A DNA stretch of 64,000 nt from Tricholoma matsutake (taxonomy: Eukaryota; Basidiomycota; Agaricomycetes; Agaricales; Tricholomataceae), in contig AP026545.1 of assembly GCA_026075535.2 (NCBI GenBank), forward strand, positions 8,122,001 through 8,186,000, given 5' to 3'. The notes under the pieces are model-generated. The model worked only from the letters and a program-made list of their open reading frames with translations. It did not search any database and had not been told where the DNA came from. A program made the translations under genes and the position numbers. Positions 23,178 through 34,280 of this stretch are shown one piece after another (the stretch's first letter is position 1; the number at the start of each line of letters is the position of its first letter).

Positions 23178-24300
23178 GATAGGTTGTCTCCTCGGCTCAA
23201 AGGCTGATTCACCATTTCAACCATATTCTAATCACATCAGCTAACTCCTACAATGTCTCAGATGCAGCGCAACCCAGTCTATTGATTGCAATATCATATC
23301 GACCGTGCTGAAACATCACCAGCAACATCAATCGTACCGAGAAACCACATCGCACAACCTTAGGACTACGTCGAAAGCCCCTAAGATCCCTCTAAATGAC
23401 CATTGAACATCCCCGATCAACTTCGAACAGCTGCGACCACAATCAAACATCATCAACCATTGTCGAGCATTATCAATCGAGAGACTATGACCAACATTGG
23501 GCACCACATTTGTTATCTATATGGTGGAATACCATGCGCCAGGAAGTATTCCAACTTGTGCTCAAACCTGCTGATAGTAGGTCAGCCTCGTTCCAAGTCC
23601 CTATCGCATACAGAACCCGCTGGATGAATTATTGCGAGACTTAGCACAGTTTATACACAAAGGACAGTCCCTTTTTAGTTCTATACCCTTTATTACTCTT
23701 TCATCATATGATATATATCTTTCTTGTTCAGATTTCAGTCTCCTTTTTGGCCTCGTGCCTTAACTCATATCTTTTGCCTCATGTTCTACACATGTTTCTC
23801 ATACCATTTTAGGAAGTTTCTTTAAAACATATAAAACTCTGTAGTATCTACTTAGAAATAAAAGAAATCATCCTTCACCTATTGTCTCGTATACAGTTCT
23901 AACCATCCGATCAATCTTCTAAAACAATCTAAGTCTCTATGAGTTTTCTCGATTGACGAGAAACCTCTGTGATCATCATCATCCTCAATCTTCCTTCGAT
24001 CCTCTTGTCGCTAGCACTAGTAACCAGTCCAACACTTTATAGCCATTGGCTATAGCCTTTGTATACTATCAACCTATCAAAAGGTCCTCAGAATTCACAC
24101 ATCAACCATCAACAATAAACATCGTTTGCTGTCAATCTCATCGATTGATACTTGATTGGACAGCGCCAAACACCTTTGTCTGCTATAGCACTACCTTCAC
24201 GACTAGTACCAACTAGTTATCTTCCCATAGGTTGGACCACGAACATTCGGAACGTCTTGCACCCTTTCTCTGACTCGTCGCAAATATCATCGGTTGCCTC
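23178..24300 (+). repeat. Non-coding repeat inserted in the DIRS recombinase gene
   Basis: A roughly 1.1-kb stretch with no coding domain. It is homologous, in opposite orientation, to about 47740-49016: both contain TGATAGGTTGTCTCCTC at one end, TTTTGCCTC...ACATGTTT in the middle and CTCTGACTCGT near the other end. The TG start and size are compatible with a solo LTR or a small non-autonomous element. Ends are approximate and no target duplication was fixed. Confidence 0.6.
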
Positions 24301-24910
24301 ATTGGCTGTTTTGGTAGTTTTCCCAGGTTGAGTAATCATAGAAGGCACACGACAGCAGCACAGCCATAAGCAAGTCATCAAAAGAACCTGTACAGTCTGC
24401 GACGTTGACAAATGACTGCAGGTGAGCCAGGTGCAGAGGAAGCTTCCAAAGTACAGGGTCTGCCCTTACTTTTTTGGACCCTTGGATTGTAGATTTCATG
24501 AGAGGATGGGAGTGATTGTCGTCAAATTCAGGATAGAGGTCTTTTAAGAAGTGTTGCATGCCTGTCAAATATTTGGGTGCAGAGGCAATGAATTGGGATG
24601 AGAACGCAATGTAGCATGAAAGTGTAGTCAGTGTGGGATCCAAGGGCAGGGAGTGTAGAATACAAAAGTTAATGTAGTCCTGGGCACCAGTTGCGTAGTT
24701 TTTTGATGTTGAGCGTTCGATAGCATTGACCTGCAAATAAAGTGCACAAGCATCCAAATCAGCAAGATCCATGGGGGGGTAAGGCATCTGGCTGCTCATT
24801 CTCTGCCCCCCAACGCGTTCAAAAGCACTCTCTCCATCGCACCGGCAATAACTCCTTTGGGGGAGCAAAGCGTTCAACGCAGTTGGAGGGGTACTTTCTC
24901 CGATACTCAT
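24299..24910 (-). pseudogene. DIRS tyrosine recombinase, N-terminal part
   Basis: Minus-strand frame with STSKNYATGAQDYINFC (the SAM-like core-binding domain), LDPTLTTLSCYIAFSSQFIA, HFLKDLYPEFDDNHSHPL, and the start of the catalytic domain (DDLLMAVLLSCAFYDYS). The first catalytic Arg region, expected shortly after CAFYGCHR in relatives, is corrupted, and the frame is lost at the insertion. It overlaps the end of the RT/RNase H frame (24819) by about 90 bp, as is common for adjacent DIRS frames. Confidence 0.75.
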
Positions 24911-26083
24911 CTACCAACAGATGAGACAGCATGTTGGCATGAGTATTCAGTTTACCTTCAATGAATCTGACATGCAAATCCATTCCAGTATGAAGGATAA
25001 TGCTCACAATGGCAAGCAAGGGTGCATTGTGCAAGGTTTTGGTGGCGTGGAGGGAGTTCAATACTGCCACAGAATTTAGGCTATCAGTCCAGATCAGAAG
25101 GCGGCATGGTGGTCGGCCTAAAGATCTAGCATGATGAATTGCTGACACAATCGCAACCAGTTCGAGAAAGAAGATGTCAATTTTGGTGCCTGCTGGTGGT
25201 GGATTGATCGGATAGAGAAATCCTCTATTGGCATAAATGAATGCAAGCTCACATCAGTCCACATTACCATGTCAGCCTCATGATCTGACCAAAGTCCCAA
25301 ACTGACGAAGCGTACCCCAATTGCAGAATGAACGATTGACTTCAACCAGCCAAGATCGGCGATCACGCCAGCATTAATTGGTATGGTGCAGTGAGACCAG
25401 GTATTTCCACTAATTTTGTGGTACATCTCAGTTAAAGCTGGATGCCCCCAAGGTAGCACATTCAGCATCCAGTTGATCTGGCCAGCTAGACGTTGCCATG
25501 ATCAGAGCGTCGGTGCATGTACTGGAGTGTTCAGGAAAAGCTCAATCTTAGAGGTGACATCAGAGATGGAGGTCGGTGACAAGGAGATACTCCCAGCATT
25601 AATGTCCACCCAGAACCCAATTATCTTAATGGCTTCTCCATGTTCTTGCTTGCAATCTTCAAAAGGACAGGCAATTGCCTCCCAAAGCAACAGCAGCTGA
25701 ACTTGATGGCGAGGATGCAGTTTTCCAGTACCAAATGAGGTTGTCAATGTAATCCCAACCGAAGAAATTGTCCATGTAGACGTGAAGGCCATCTATCCCG
25801 AGTTTTTTGATGCCGAGCCAACATAAGAGCCCAGACAACAACGAGGAGATGCCCGGTTGCCAAAGACCAGATGTCTTACGATGAACAGCTTACCCTCAAT
25901 CTTCACCACTTGATGAAGCTGAAAAATGAGATGAGCTGGCAAATTAAGGAAGGCAGACGCAACGTCAGATTTGAAAGTAACCAGATGTTTTCCTGGGTTT
26001 GTGGCTGGAGCATCATGAAGTGTCTGGCCAAAAGTCCTCATATTGTCGTACTTCACTTTGGCTTCTGAACGAGGAATGTAATC
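24819..26083 (-). pseudogene. DIRS reverse transcriptase (palm) and RNase H
   Basis: Minus strand from the Harbinger-like insertion: NDYIPRSEAKVKYDNM, HLVTFKSDVASAFLNLP, IVRHLVFGNRASPR. After a small frame change: CWLGIKKLGIDGLHVYMDNF (the YMDN catalytic box near 25770), then VQLLLLWEAIACPFED. RNase H: MVMWTDVSLH near 25270 and LLIWTDSLNSVAVLN near 25095. The catalytic YMDD has become YMDN through a GAC GAT to GAC AAT change, a CpG transition. Several frame changes are present. It would copy element RNA and degrade the template. Confidence 0.75.
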
Positions 26084-26301
26084 ATTAGTAGTGGTCAAAC
26101 ATGACGATTCAAAAGGCAATCCGAAAGGCGATTCACATGCAGATCCAAGACAGTGAATTGTCGATGAATCGCTTGTGTACTCTGACCGTTAAACTTTTTT
26201 TGTATGATTCATGGGTGATTCAACAATCGATTCATTCACCACTTAGTACCTACTATGCTCAGCTTGATTTGAAAATATGAACCTCTCTCCCCTAAACTGC
26301 C

Positions 26302-26718
26302 ATGCCAAAGCCTCGACATGATGCTCATGCCAAAAAACTTCTTTGGAACTACGTGATGTTGCGACGCCAGTATGAACAATGCATGCACTGTTGTATCTTC
26401 AAGCTCAGGCATCAATTTCAGCTGACCAAATTGTTGACATCGAAAGCACCCAAATCACTGAGCTCCTTGTCTTCCCTGTCCTCCAACACATACTCCAGTG
26501 AAGCGACATCTAGTGATGGTTCATGGGCTGACATTTTGGGTCCAGACTGGCATGGAAGAGGGATGATAGGATCAGTAACCTCCTTTGCATCTCCTTTAGA
26601 CATCAGTGATATCCCAAAACTTCTTTCAGTTGGAAATGGGTCAGATTCTGACTCTTCCAGCTCATCGGGGTACAGTGGTGATGCCGAATCAGATTTTGAC
26701 AGCGACATTGAAGATTGA
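26302..26718 (+). CDS. Hypothetical protein in Harbinger-like element
   Basis: 139 codons including the stop, starting MPKPRHDAHAKKLLWNYV. The N-terminal part is basic and helical, the rest is Ser/Asp-rich (SDSDSSSSSGYSGDAESD). The shape recalls the non-catalytic N-terminus of basidiomycete DDE-type transposases, but no catalytic residues follow. It overlaps a minus-strand frame (26418-26975) that reads through the same Ser/Glu-rich tract, so only one of the two is likely real. Confidence 0.35.
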   Translation: MPKPRHDAHAKKLLWNYVMLRRQYEQCMHCCIFKLRHQFQLTKLLTSKAPKSLSSLSSLSSNTYSSEATSSDGSWADILGPDWHGRGMIGSVTSFASPLDISDIPKLLSVGNGSDSDSSSSSGYSGDAESDFDSDIED

Positions 26719-26975
26719 ACATACTCGACTTCATCCGAGTCCCCATCAGGCTCATCTTCCTCTCCGTCACTGCTGTCCTCAGCCAGCTCGGCAACCTTTT
26801 TCCCTTGGCCCTTGGTTTTTGGTGTCTTTTTGGTTTTGGTGGTCTCAGAGTCAGAAGCAGCCTCCTTCGCAGCTTTGGCTTTGACAGAGGGCTTTTGGGC
26901 ATGGCTGGGAAGCTTCTTTTCTGTAGCTTTTGGGTGTTTTCCAGACATCAGGGTTGAGGGCAGGAAGTTGATCAA
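26418..26975 (-). CDS. Hypothetical acidic/basic low-complexity ORF in Harbinger-like element
   Basis: 186 codons including the stop. Lys-rich start (KTKKTPKTKGQGKK), acidic middle (EDSSDGEEDEPDGDSDE), then a tail complementary to the plus-strand ORF. No recognised domain. Harbinger transposons usually carry a second DNA-binding protein, and a charged protein could play that part, but this is speculative. Confidence 0.3.
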   Translation of the reverse strand: MINFLPSTLMSGKHPKATEKKLPSHAQKPSVKAKAAKEAASDSETTKTKKTPKTKGQGKKVAELAEDSSDGEEDEPDGDSDEVEYVQSSMSLSKSDSASPLYPDELEESESDPFPTERSFGISLMSKGDAKEVTDPIIPLPCQSGPKMSAHEPSLDVASLEYVLEDREDKELSDLGAFDVNNLVS

Positions 26976-27203
26976 ATAGTATAAAAGTCTAGTTGTCTTA
27001 TCAATTTGAACTATTTGAAATAGTTAGGTTGTAACTGTTGAATCATGATTTGTGAATTGCGATTCAAGTGGTTGAACCACCTCCGGAGGCGATTCAACAA
27101 TTCAATTTTTTCAACGATTCAACTGATGTTTTGAGTTGTTGAATTGCCCACTGAATTGCCCACATGAATCGGTGTTGAATCATCATGTTTGACCGCTACT
27201 ATT

Positions 27204-28059
27204 AATTCCAGAGCGAGAGTGGTCTGTGACAATGCGTGGCTTCTCATTTTGCCAGACCATGAACATTGGCGAGACCTTCATTCCAGGTAGAAGTTCAGTG
27301 TTTTCCAAAGATGCGGACCATTGCCCTGCAGTGATCTCCTGGTCACGAAAGGCTCAAATGGCTTCTGCACCGTTGGGGTCGCAGTCGTAACTTGGGATGA
27401 CTTCCTCAAGCTTGACTTTCCATTTGCCTTCATCAAAAGGCCAGAAACCCTCATGCAGGCCTTTCATGACCAATTTTACAAAGGGCTGGTTTGGGTGGTC
27501 AGTCAATAGCAATTCGAATTTGTTGACGTTGAAAGGTGTCTCAGCTTTCATTGCGTCACCTAACAAGTGAAGAGCCTCTTGGATCTTCGGGTCATCTAAG
27601 AGATGTCGAGGTGGAGAAGGCAAGGCAGGTGCCATCTCAGTATACAGTGCAGATGGAGAAGTATGTCTATTGACACTGTCTGACCATACAAGTCCTCAAC
27701 AAAATTGGGGGGGTTCTAAAATGTCTGTCGCTTTATGTTTCAATGAAGCAGCTGTCCTACCCAATGGCCGAGGTCCTTTCTCAAGTAATGTAGATACAAC
27801 ACCCTGAGACTCCACCAACTCAGACTCAAGATCAAGATTGGAGCGCCATGGCACATTGTTTGTTGTCTTTTGCTCAGTGTCCTTCACCACAAATGAAGCA
27901 AACACCATGCTTTCAGCAATTTGGCAAACTTCGGATTTGCACGAACCATAGCTCCAATTCCGGCAAGGAATGTCGACACACTTCTGGTTCCCTTCTGAAG
28001 AAGATGGCTGAGATGATGGGCCTCGCTTGTTCAACCAAGGAACGCTTGGCGAACTGGGT
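27204..28059 (-). pseudogene. DIRS gag C-terminus fused to RT N-terminus
   Basis: Continues the gag frame after the Ty3 insertion: TQFAKRSLVEQARPI, then a zinc-finger-like CRNWSYGSCKSEVC. A TGA at 27696-27698 fits CGA, and the same frame runs into RT sequence (LLTDHPNQPFVKLVMKGLHE, GFWPFDEG). A second TGA near 27350 also fits CGA (EAI-R-AFRDQE). It ends at LPGMKVSPMFMVWQNEKPRI and VTDHSRSGIN, where the Harbinger-like element cuts in. Gag and RT thus look like one polyprotein frame. Confidence 0.7.
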
Positions 28060-28064
28060 GACAG

Positions 28065-28330
28065 TGTAATGGGTGCGAGAAAACTGAGTGATAAGAACTA
28101 GAATGAGCTCAAAGAAGATCAAAACTGGTGTTGGTTCAACAAAGAGTAATACAAGTTGGGAAGGCCCAATCAGTATGAGACTGGTAACTGCCGAGACTTT
28201 CGAGAGAATACAAATGATGAGTAACTAGAAAGGCCATGATTGTGTATTAGTAAAGTGACCGTGAATAAATAGAAAGGCCATAAACTATGTAGAGAGATGA
28301 GTCCATGTGGGGGTGACCATAACCCTCATA
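28065..28330 (-). repeat. 3' LTR of Ty3 element at 28-34 kb
   Basis: 266 bp. Six differences from the other LTR, five of them CpG sites present in the 34015-34280 copy and lost here. Confidence 0.95.
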
Positions 28331-28342
28331 TCATCCCCCTTT

Positions 28343-31300
28343 TTAGGTGGATGAGGAGGTTTTGCGAGTGCATTTGATGTGGACTGGATCAAGACGTGAA
28401 CGTGGATGGGCGACACAACCAGAACGTGTGGTGGTTTGCATAGGAGGCACATACTCAGATCTCAAACTCTGATGTACGGTGGGAGGAGAGGCAGGGCGCG
28501 GGGCAGCGAGAGGGACGGCCAGATGTGGAGCATGGGTGGTGGCAGGTGGGACGGAAGGAGGGACCTGGTCAGAATGGGCAGAAAAAGTAGGATTAATGGC
28601 AGGCGGTACGGAAGAAAAATTGGAGAAATTTTTATTAATATCAAAGATGTGTGGATGAGGGGCGTGTGGGTGACGACGATGAAAGTGTTCGATGGTTTCA
28701 TTGAAAGTAGTAGGAATGTCGGAAAGGGGAATCCAAGAGTTCTCGGACTCGGGAAGGGATTTCCATTGAATTAGATATTCTTAATGGTGGCCAATTTTGC
28801 AGCAGTCGAGAAGGGACTTGATATGAAAGGCGGGATCATCTGCAAGGTTGAACGGTTGAGGAGACGAGTGAGCATGGAATTCGGAGGGGTCAGAATATGG
28901 TTCAAGGAGGGAAACATTGAAGATGGGATGTAGGTGAGAGAGATGAGGTGGAAGTTGTAGGAGGTAGGAGTTTGTGAATGACAGGATAAGGACTAAGGCG
29001 GCGATGGTCAAGCTTGAAGGAGGGTCTGGTTGTCTTTATATTGTGACAAATCAACCAAACAAGTTGATCAGGTTTGAATTCGGGAGGTGGTGAAGCATTC
29101 TTGTCATGATACTTCGCATGTTGCTCTTGAGCATGAAGGAGTTTGGCACAAAGTTTAGCATGGATGATATCTAGATGAGACGCAAGATCCGCAGCTGCAG
29201 GAATGGATGAGCGCTCAGTGATTCTGGGTTCAAAGGTGGGGTGGAAGGCATAGTTGGCAAAGAAAGGGGAATGTTTGGTAGAGGAATTCTCGAGGTTGTT
29301 GAAGGCGAATTCGCCAAGGGGCAGGTAATCTACCCAATCATCCTGTTGGTAAGAGCAATATGCACGTAAGTAGGTCTCGATGGTCTGATTGGTGCACTCT
29401 GTCGGACTATCAGTCTGAGGATGATACGCAGTGGCCATTCGAGCATCAATTTTGAGAAGAGAAATGAGTTCGGACCAAAATTTTGATACAAAAACGGAAC
29501 CACGGTCAGAAATAATTGAATCAGGGAGACCGTGATAACACAAAATGCGGTCGAGAAAGAGCCACACTAATTGAGGTGCATCTATAGTCTCATTGCACAG
29601 AATAAAATGTGCATACCATGTGAAGCAGTCACAAACGACCCAGATAGAATCATAACCGTGAGAAACAGGTAACTTAACAATAAAATCCATGGAAATGGAC
29701 TTCCAAGGATGCTCTGGGATGTCGAGAGGGTTGAGGAGACCGTAAGGCTTGTGGCGAGAGAGTTTGATATGAGGACAAGTGTCGCAGGCTTCAACATAAC
29801 GCTGGACAAATGTTTGCATGCCAGGCCAAGAGTAGTTGCACGAGATGAACCCTAAAGTTCGAGTTCATCCCGGATGGCCTGAGATACAAGAATCATGATG
29901 AGAAAAAAGAATGTCAGTACATAACGGTTTAGGAACGAAAAGTTTTCCATTGTGGAAGACAAGACCACTTTCAGCGGTGAAGTCGGAATTTCCACAAACA
30001 AGTGCCTCCCACCACTCAGTATCCTCCCGAAATGCAGTCTTGAAGCGCTCGAGAAGAACCGAGTGGTTGATGGCGAGGGTTAGTGTTGCCATGGCTCGAG
30101 CCACATTTTTTGCTATCTTGGGAAATAAATTACATAAAATCACTAAAATATTTGAGGAGCTAGATCCCCTCATCTTTTGATGGGATCTAGCTCCTCAAAT
30201 ATTTTAGTGATTTTATGTAATTTATTTCCCAAGATAGCAAAAAATGTGGCTCGAGCCATGGCAACACTAGCGAGGGTGGTGATTGCACTAGCATGGAAGT
30301 GTGAGTTGGAAGGATTAGGTAAGGAATCTATGGAAGGGAGGAGTTTTTCAGTGTGGGAGGGAGTGAGAATGAGTCGACATTGACCCAAAAGAACTTCATC
30401 CCCTTTTTTAGGGAAGAAGTCGGGCTGGCGAGAAGGGCCATCAGCTACGTTCTCAATACTGGGACCCCAGATCAGCTTGAAGTCAAACTCGGAGAGAAAC
30501 ATCGCCTAACGCACCTGACAGCAGTTGAGGATTTGAGAGGACATAAAGTAAACAAGATTATGATGATCTGAAATTACCAAAATGGGCCAGGGTGAGCCCA
30601 TTAACCATGCATGCATGTCCCAAAAAGATTCAACAATGGCTAGGAGTTCTTTGTCGTGGATTTCGTAATTGATTTCAGCAGGTGTGAACTTGCAGGAGTA
30701 GAACGTGACTGGATGAAGGTCGCCATTCTGATCCGGCTGCTGAAGGATGCCAGACAAAGCAAAGTCGGATGTGTCAGTGGACAGTGTACAGGGTTGTTGA
30801 GGATCGAAATGTTGGAGTATGGGAGCGGTAGTGAACCAATGCTTCAGTTCATGGAACGCAGAACGAGCATCATCTGAAAAGGAGAACATGGTGCCTTTTT
30901 TGGTCAGTTTTGTCAATGGAATAGTAATGCGAGAATAGCCGTCAATGAAACAACAATAAAAATTGGAGAAACCAAGGAAAGATTGAAGTTCCTTGGTAGT
31001 AGAGGGTTCAGGCCATGAGAGAATGGTGTCGAGTTTCTTGGGATTCATCTTGATGCCATCAGCACCAAGAACATAGCCCAAGTACTCTACTTTGGACTTG
31101 TCCCATTCACATTTTGCGGGATTGGCACAAAGGTGATGGTCCCAAAGATGGTCGAGCACAAGTTTGACGTGGACATCATGCTCTTCCTGAGTTCTAGAAA
31201 ATAAGTATGTCATCAAGGTAAAGCACACAAAAGATATCCAGGTGGTCGTGAAGAACATCCTGTATAAAAGATTGGAATGCTGCAGGAGCATTAGTGAGAC

Positions 31301-32720
31301 CATAAGGGACAATGAGATGTTCAAAGAGCCCAAGGTGAGTGCAAAAAGCTGTTTTCCACTCATCACCCTCTCGGATGCGAAGGTGACTGTAAGCAGATTT
31401 GAGATCAATAATGGAGAAAATTTTGCAATCTTGAACACAGTCAGAGGTTGTTAGCGAGAGGAATAGGATATTGGTTTTTTCGTGTGATAGCATTGAGGCC
31501 GCGAAAATCAACACAAAGTTGAATGTCGCCAGTTTTCTTGCGAGTAAAGAGAATGGGAGCTCCAGCAGAGGAGGTGGAGCGCCGAATGTGACCACACTTG
31601 AGGTTGGACATGACATATTCAGCAACAGCATCTCGCTCAGTGGGAGTAAGTCGATAAATTGGACCAAAAGGAGGTGATTTGCCTTCTTCAATCTCAATCT
31701 CGATGTCAAAAGAGCGGTGTTCAGGGAGTTTGTCAAATTCGATAGGATTGAAAACTGTATCTGCCCAGGGCATATATTTGTCAGGCACAAAGCAGTAGGG
31801 GTTGTCAGGAGAAGATGGGGGAGGTTCAGGTGGAGGCAGAGGAGTTGAAACGTCATCTAAATCATCAGACACAGAAGTGGTGGTTGCCCGGATATAGGCA
31901 GGAGAGCCAACTGGATGAAAACGAAGGAGAGAAATATTTTCTGTAGAGTGTTTGGCCACTTTTTGGAACTTGGTTGGACTAACCATCCAAACATTTGGAG
32001 TGGCCAGAGGAGAGATAGGCGAAGGCTGACCATAGCCATGCAAATGCACAAAAGCAGAGAGAAAGCTGGTACCAGGAGGTAGAGCAGACAAGCAGTCCTG
32101 AGCCATATCGGCAGGTCCAATATTTGGAGTGGGAGGAGGAGGGGGAGGAGGAGGAGAAAGAGCTTTAACAGTAGTAAAAGTGAGTCGGATAGACCAAAGC
32201 CTATTCCAAGAGAAGCCACAGAATTAAAAGAAGAGGTAGCAATGTTGGGCTGGAGACTAAAGCCTCAAGCAGAAACTGTAACAGGGTGAGAGCGAGAAAG
32301 ACCACAACAATCGAGGGAGAGATTCGCCTCAGCCCAATCAATCTTTGGATTGTGGTGACGGAGCCAATCCAAGCCAAGAATGACTGGATAGCCCACGGAA
32401 ACAATAGCAAGGGGTCATATTTCAGTATGAGCCCCAACGGAAACATTAGCGAGTACATCATAGGACGATCATCAACTGCAACAATCAGAACAGGGACATC
32501 CTTCAGACATCGAGTAAGGGAGTGACATGATGCAAAACACTCTGAAATACAGGAAGCAGATGCACCACAATCAATGAGAGCATAAGTGTTAACAGACTTG
32601 CGATTAGAAAAAGAGAGACAAATAGAAATAAAGAAATGAGACGGAGAATAAAGAGAAGGACCAGAAGAAGCAAAGAGAAATTGAGGAGAAGATTTAAAAT
32701 TTGCAACCCAAGATCCATCC
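28343..32720 (-). pseudogene. Ty3 pol: protease to chromodomain, frameshifted
   Basis: Protease: YALIDCGASASCIS near 32570. [19 protein letters not shown] near 31470, [20 protein letters not shown] near 31380, catalytic LYLDDILIF near 31205, then EYLGYVLGADGIKMNPKKLD. RNase H: STDTSDFALSGIL near 30760 and ISDHHNLVYF near 30560. Integrase: CDTCPHIKLSRHKP, SMDFIVKLPVSHGYD, SIISDRGSVFVSKFW, YHPQTDSPTECTNQ (about 29790-29390). C-terminal chromodomain YLIQWKSLPESENSW near 28740, after FNVSLLEPYSDPSEFH. At least four frame changes and several stops, plus the foldback insertion at 30081-30269. Confidence 0.85.
30081..30269. mobile_element. hAT-like foldback MITE, perfect 88-bp arms
   Basis: 189 bp consisting of two exactly complementary 88-bp arms around a 13-base loop (30169-30181). 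Ends are TAGTGTTGCC...GGCAACACTA, matching the YARNG start of hAT terminal repeats. An 8-bp target duplication GCGAGGGT flanks it (30073-30080 and 30270-30277), the hAT size. Removing element plus one duplication restores the host Ty3 frame (TTLA-INHS). Perfect arms imply a recent insertion or gene conversion between the arms. No coding capacity. Confidence 0.95.
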
Positions 32721-32811
32721 GTTAGACAGACATGGGTGGGCACCGGCACACTTTGAGGTGCGAGATGTGTCCCATCATCAACCGGGTGCCCTGGGACGGG
32801 TGAGCAACCGG

Positions 32812-33913
32812 TTACACTTTTCCCGAAACGGCAGAGGCTTTGCGAGCAGCAAAAGCTTTCTTCGCACGTTCGGACATGTTTGGGCAATTATCAATGCCAT
32901 GCTTACCTCCACAGTAGCTGCAGAGGCCTTCGCGGCGTCGACGTTCGCGCTCTTCCTTGGAGAGTGGAGCACATGGAGTAGTTTTAGTGGCGTCGATTTC
33001 CATAGGAATACCAGGAGAGACACTGGGTGGTGCCACAGGAGTATGAGAAGAGGCAGGCAAAGCACTGAATATAGAAGAACACTTAGCAGAAGAAGAGGAG
33101 TTGTTGCCAGTAGGTTTGGAAGTTTTCTTCTCGCGTTCACGGCGATGAAGAGAATTGTCGATGGAAATGCAAAGTTCGACATATTCATCGAAATCGGTCG
33201 GGACGTCTTTCCGTTTAACCAAAGCTAAGGCATCTTGAATGTTGTCCTTGAGTCTTTTACGGAAGTACTCAATTTTGAGTGACTCGTTGAGATCAAGGTC
33301 GACGAGGAGTTCGCGGAAACGAGAGGCGAAGGTGGCACATGATCCAGTTTGTCGAAGCAGTTCCATCTCCTCAGTGGCAGAAGATTGACGATCAGTCCCC
33401 GAAATGATTACGGAAGGCATCTAAAAAGCCCTCCCAATCATGGAGAAGGTGAGATCGAAGGGAACTGTTCTTGATGGTATAATACCAGGACTTGGGACTA
33501 CCATCTTTCAGGTAGCCGGAAAAATAGAGAGCTTTGTCATAGTCAGTAACGAGAGCGTGCCGTTGCAACCATACAGCGCTCTCAATTTCGTCAAGGAAAG
33601 GACGAACCGACTTTATTTTTCCATCGAACACACGGGGTTCATGGAATTTAAGACCACCTTTGGGAACTGGGGAGTTGTTGTGGGCACTGGTTGTCAGTAC
33701 AGAAGTGCCGTCCAGTGAAACAGAGTCAATACGATCAAGCAGAGCATTGACAGTGGCTTCATGAGCTTGAACTTGCTGGCGTTGAGACTCGGTGAATGCT
33801 GTGTTGAAAGCGGCAGCATGTCTACCAAGCGCAACAACAGCTTCCCACAGTTGTTGACGTTCATCAACGGGCGGTGCAGTAGCTGTGGGATCCTCGGGGT
33901 TAGGGGGGTTCAT
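32812..33913 (-). pseudogene. Ty3 gag with zinc knuckle, one frameshift
   Basis: ATG at 33913 begins MNPPNPEDPTATAPP. Capsid-like block: PKGGLKFHEPRVFDGKIKSV, FLDEIESAVWLQRHAL, then the frame ends at NHFGD and resumes in another frame (DRQSSATEEMELLRQTGS, DNIQDALALVKRKDVPTDFD). A zinc knuckle CSYCGGKHGIDNC lies near 32920. The break near 33395-33410 is an indel within gag, not a gag-pol shift site. Confidence 0.75.
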
Positions 33914-34014
33914 CGAAGTAGATTGTGAGACTTTTGAGAAAATGGAGATAAGGTGCCGAAAAAGGAGAAAAAGTGCTGGAACAAAAATTGAAGAGATTCT
34001 TGGTTGAACCAAAC

Positions 34015-34280
34015 TGTAATGGGTGCGAGAAAACTGAGTGATAAGAACTAGAATGAGCTCGAAGAAGATCAAAACTGGTGTTGGTTCAACGAAGAGTAAT
34101 ACAAGTTGGGAAGGCCCAATCAGTATGAGACTGGTAACTGCCGAGACTTTCGAGAGAATACAAATGATGAGTAACTAGAAAGGCCGTGATTGTGTATTAG
34201 TAAAGTGACCGTGAATAAATAGAAAGGCCGTAAACTATGTAGAGAGACGAGTCCATGTGGGGGTGACCATAACCCTCACA
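34015..34280 (-). repeat. 5' LTR of Ty3 element at 28-34 kb
   Basis: 266 bp, TG...CA on the minus strand, followed by the target duplication GACAG. Confidence 0.95.

Larger units (their letters stand above)
26087..27200. mobile_element. Harbinger-like element inserted in DIRS RT
   Basis: Terminal inverted repeats of about 26 bp: AGTAGTGGTCAAACATGACG at 26087 against AGTAGCGGTCAAACATGATG (reverse complement of the right end at 27200). Flanked by ATT on both sides (26084-26086 and 27201-27203). Removing the element plus one ATT restores the DIRS frame as SGIN-DYIPRSE. Subterminal regions are full of GATTCA/TGAATC words. The TIR and 3-bp duplication suit PIF/Harbinger; no DDE domain is visible, so it is probably non-autonomous. 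Confidence 0.75.
28065..34280 (-). mobile_element. Ty3-type LTR retrotransposon (chromovirus) in DIRS gag
   Basis: 266-bp LTRs at 28065-28330 and 34015-34280 (minus strand TGTGAGGG...CATTACA) with 5-bp target duplication GACAG (28060-28064 and 34281-34285). A polypurine tract, AAAAAGGGGGATGA on the minus strand, abuts the 3' LTR at about 28331-28344. Coding order on the minus strand: gag, protease, RT, RNase H, integrase, chromodomain. Unlike the other Ty3 copies it also has several frameshifts. A perfect foldback element sits between RNase H and integrase. Confidence 0.95.

Noticed and set aside
26089..27198. TA target duplication (Tc1/mariner) for the element in DIRS RT
   Set aside because: A 3-bp ATT duplication with ends AGTAG...CTACT gives longer inverted repeats and restores SGIN-DYIPRSE, whereas TA leaves two extra residues.
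28130..28330. Unique sequence next to the DIRS RT
   Set aside because: It is an LTR, duplicated at 34080-34280.
30079..30271. TA target duplication for the foldback element
   Set aside because: An 8-bp duplication GCGAGGGT with TAG...CTA ends fits exactly and restores the host frame; TA does not.
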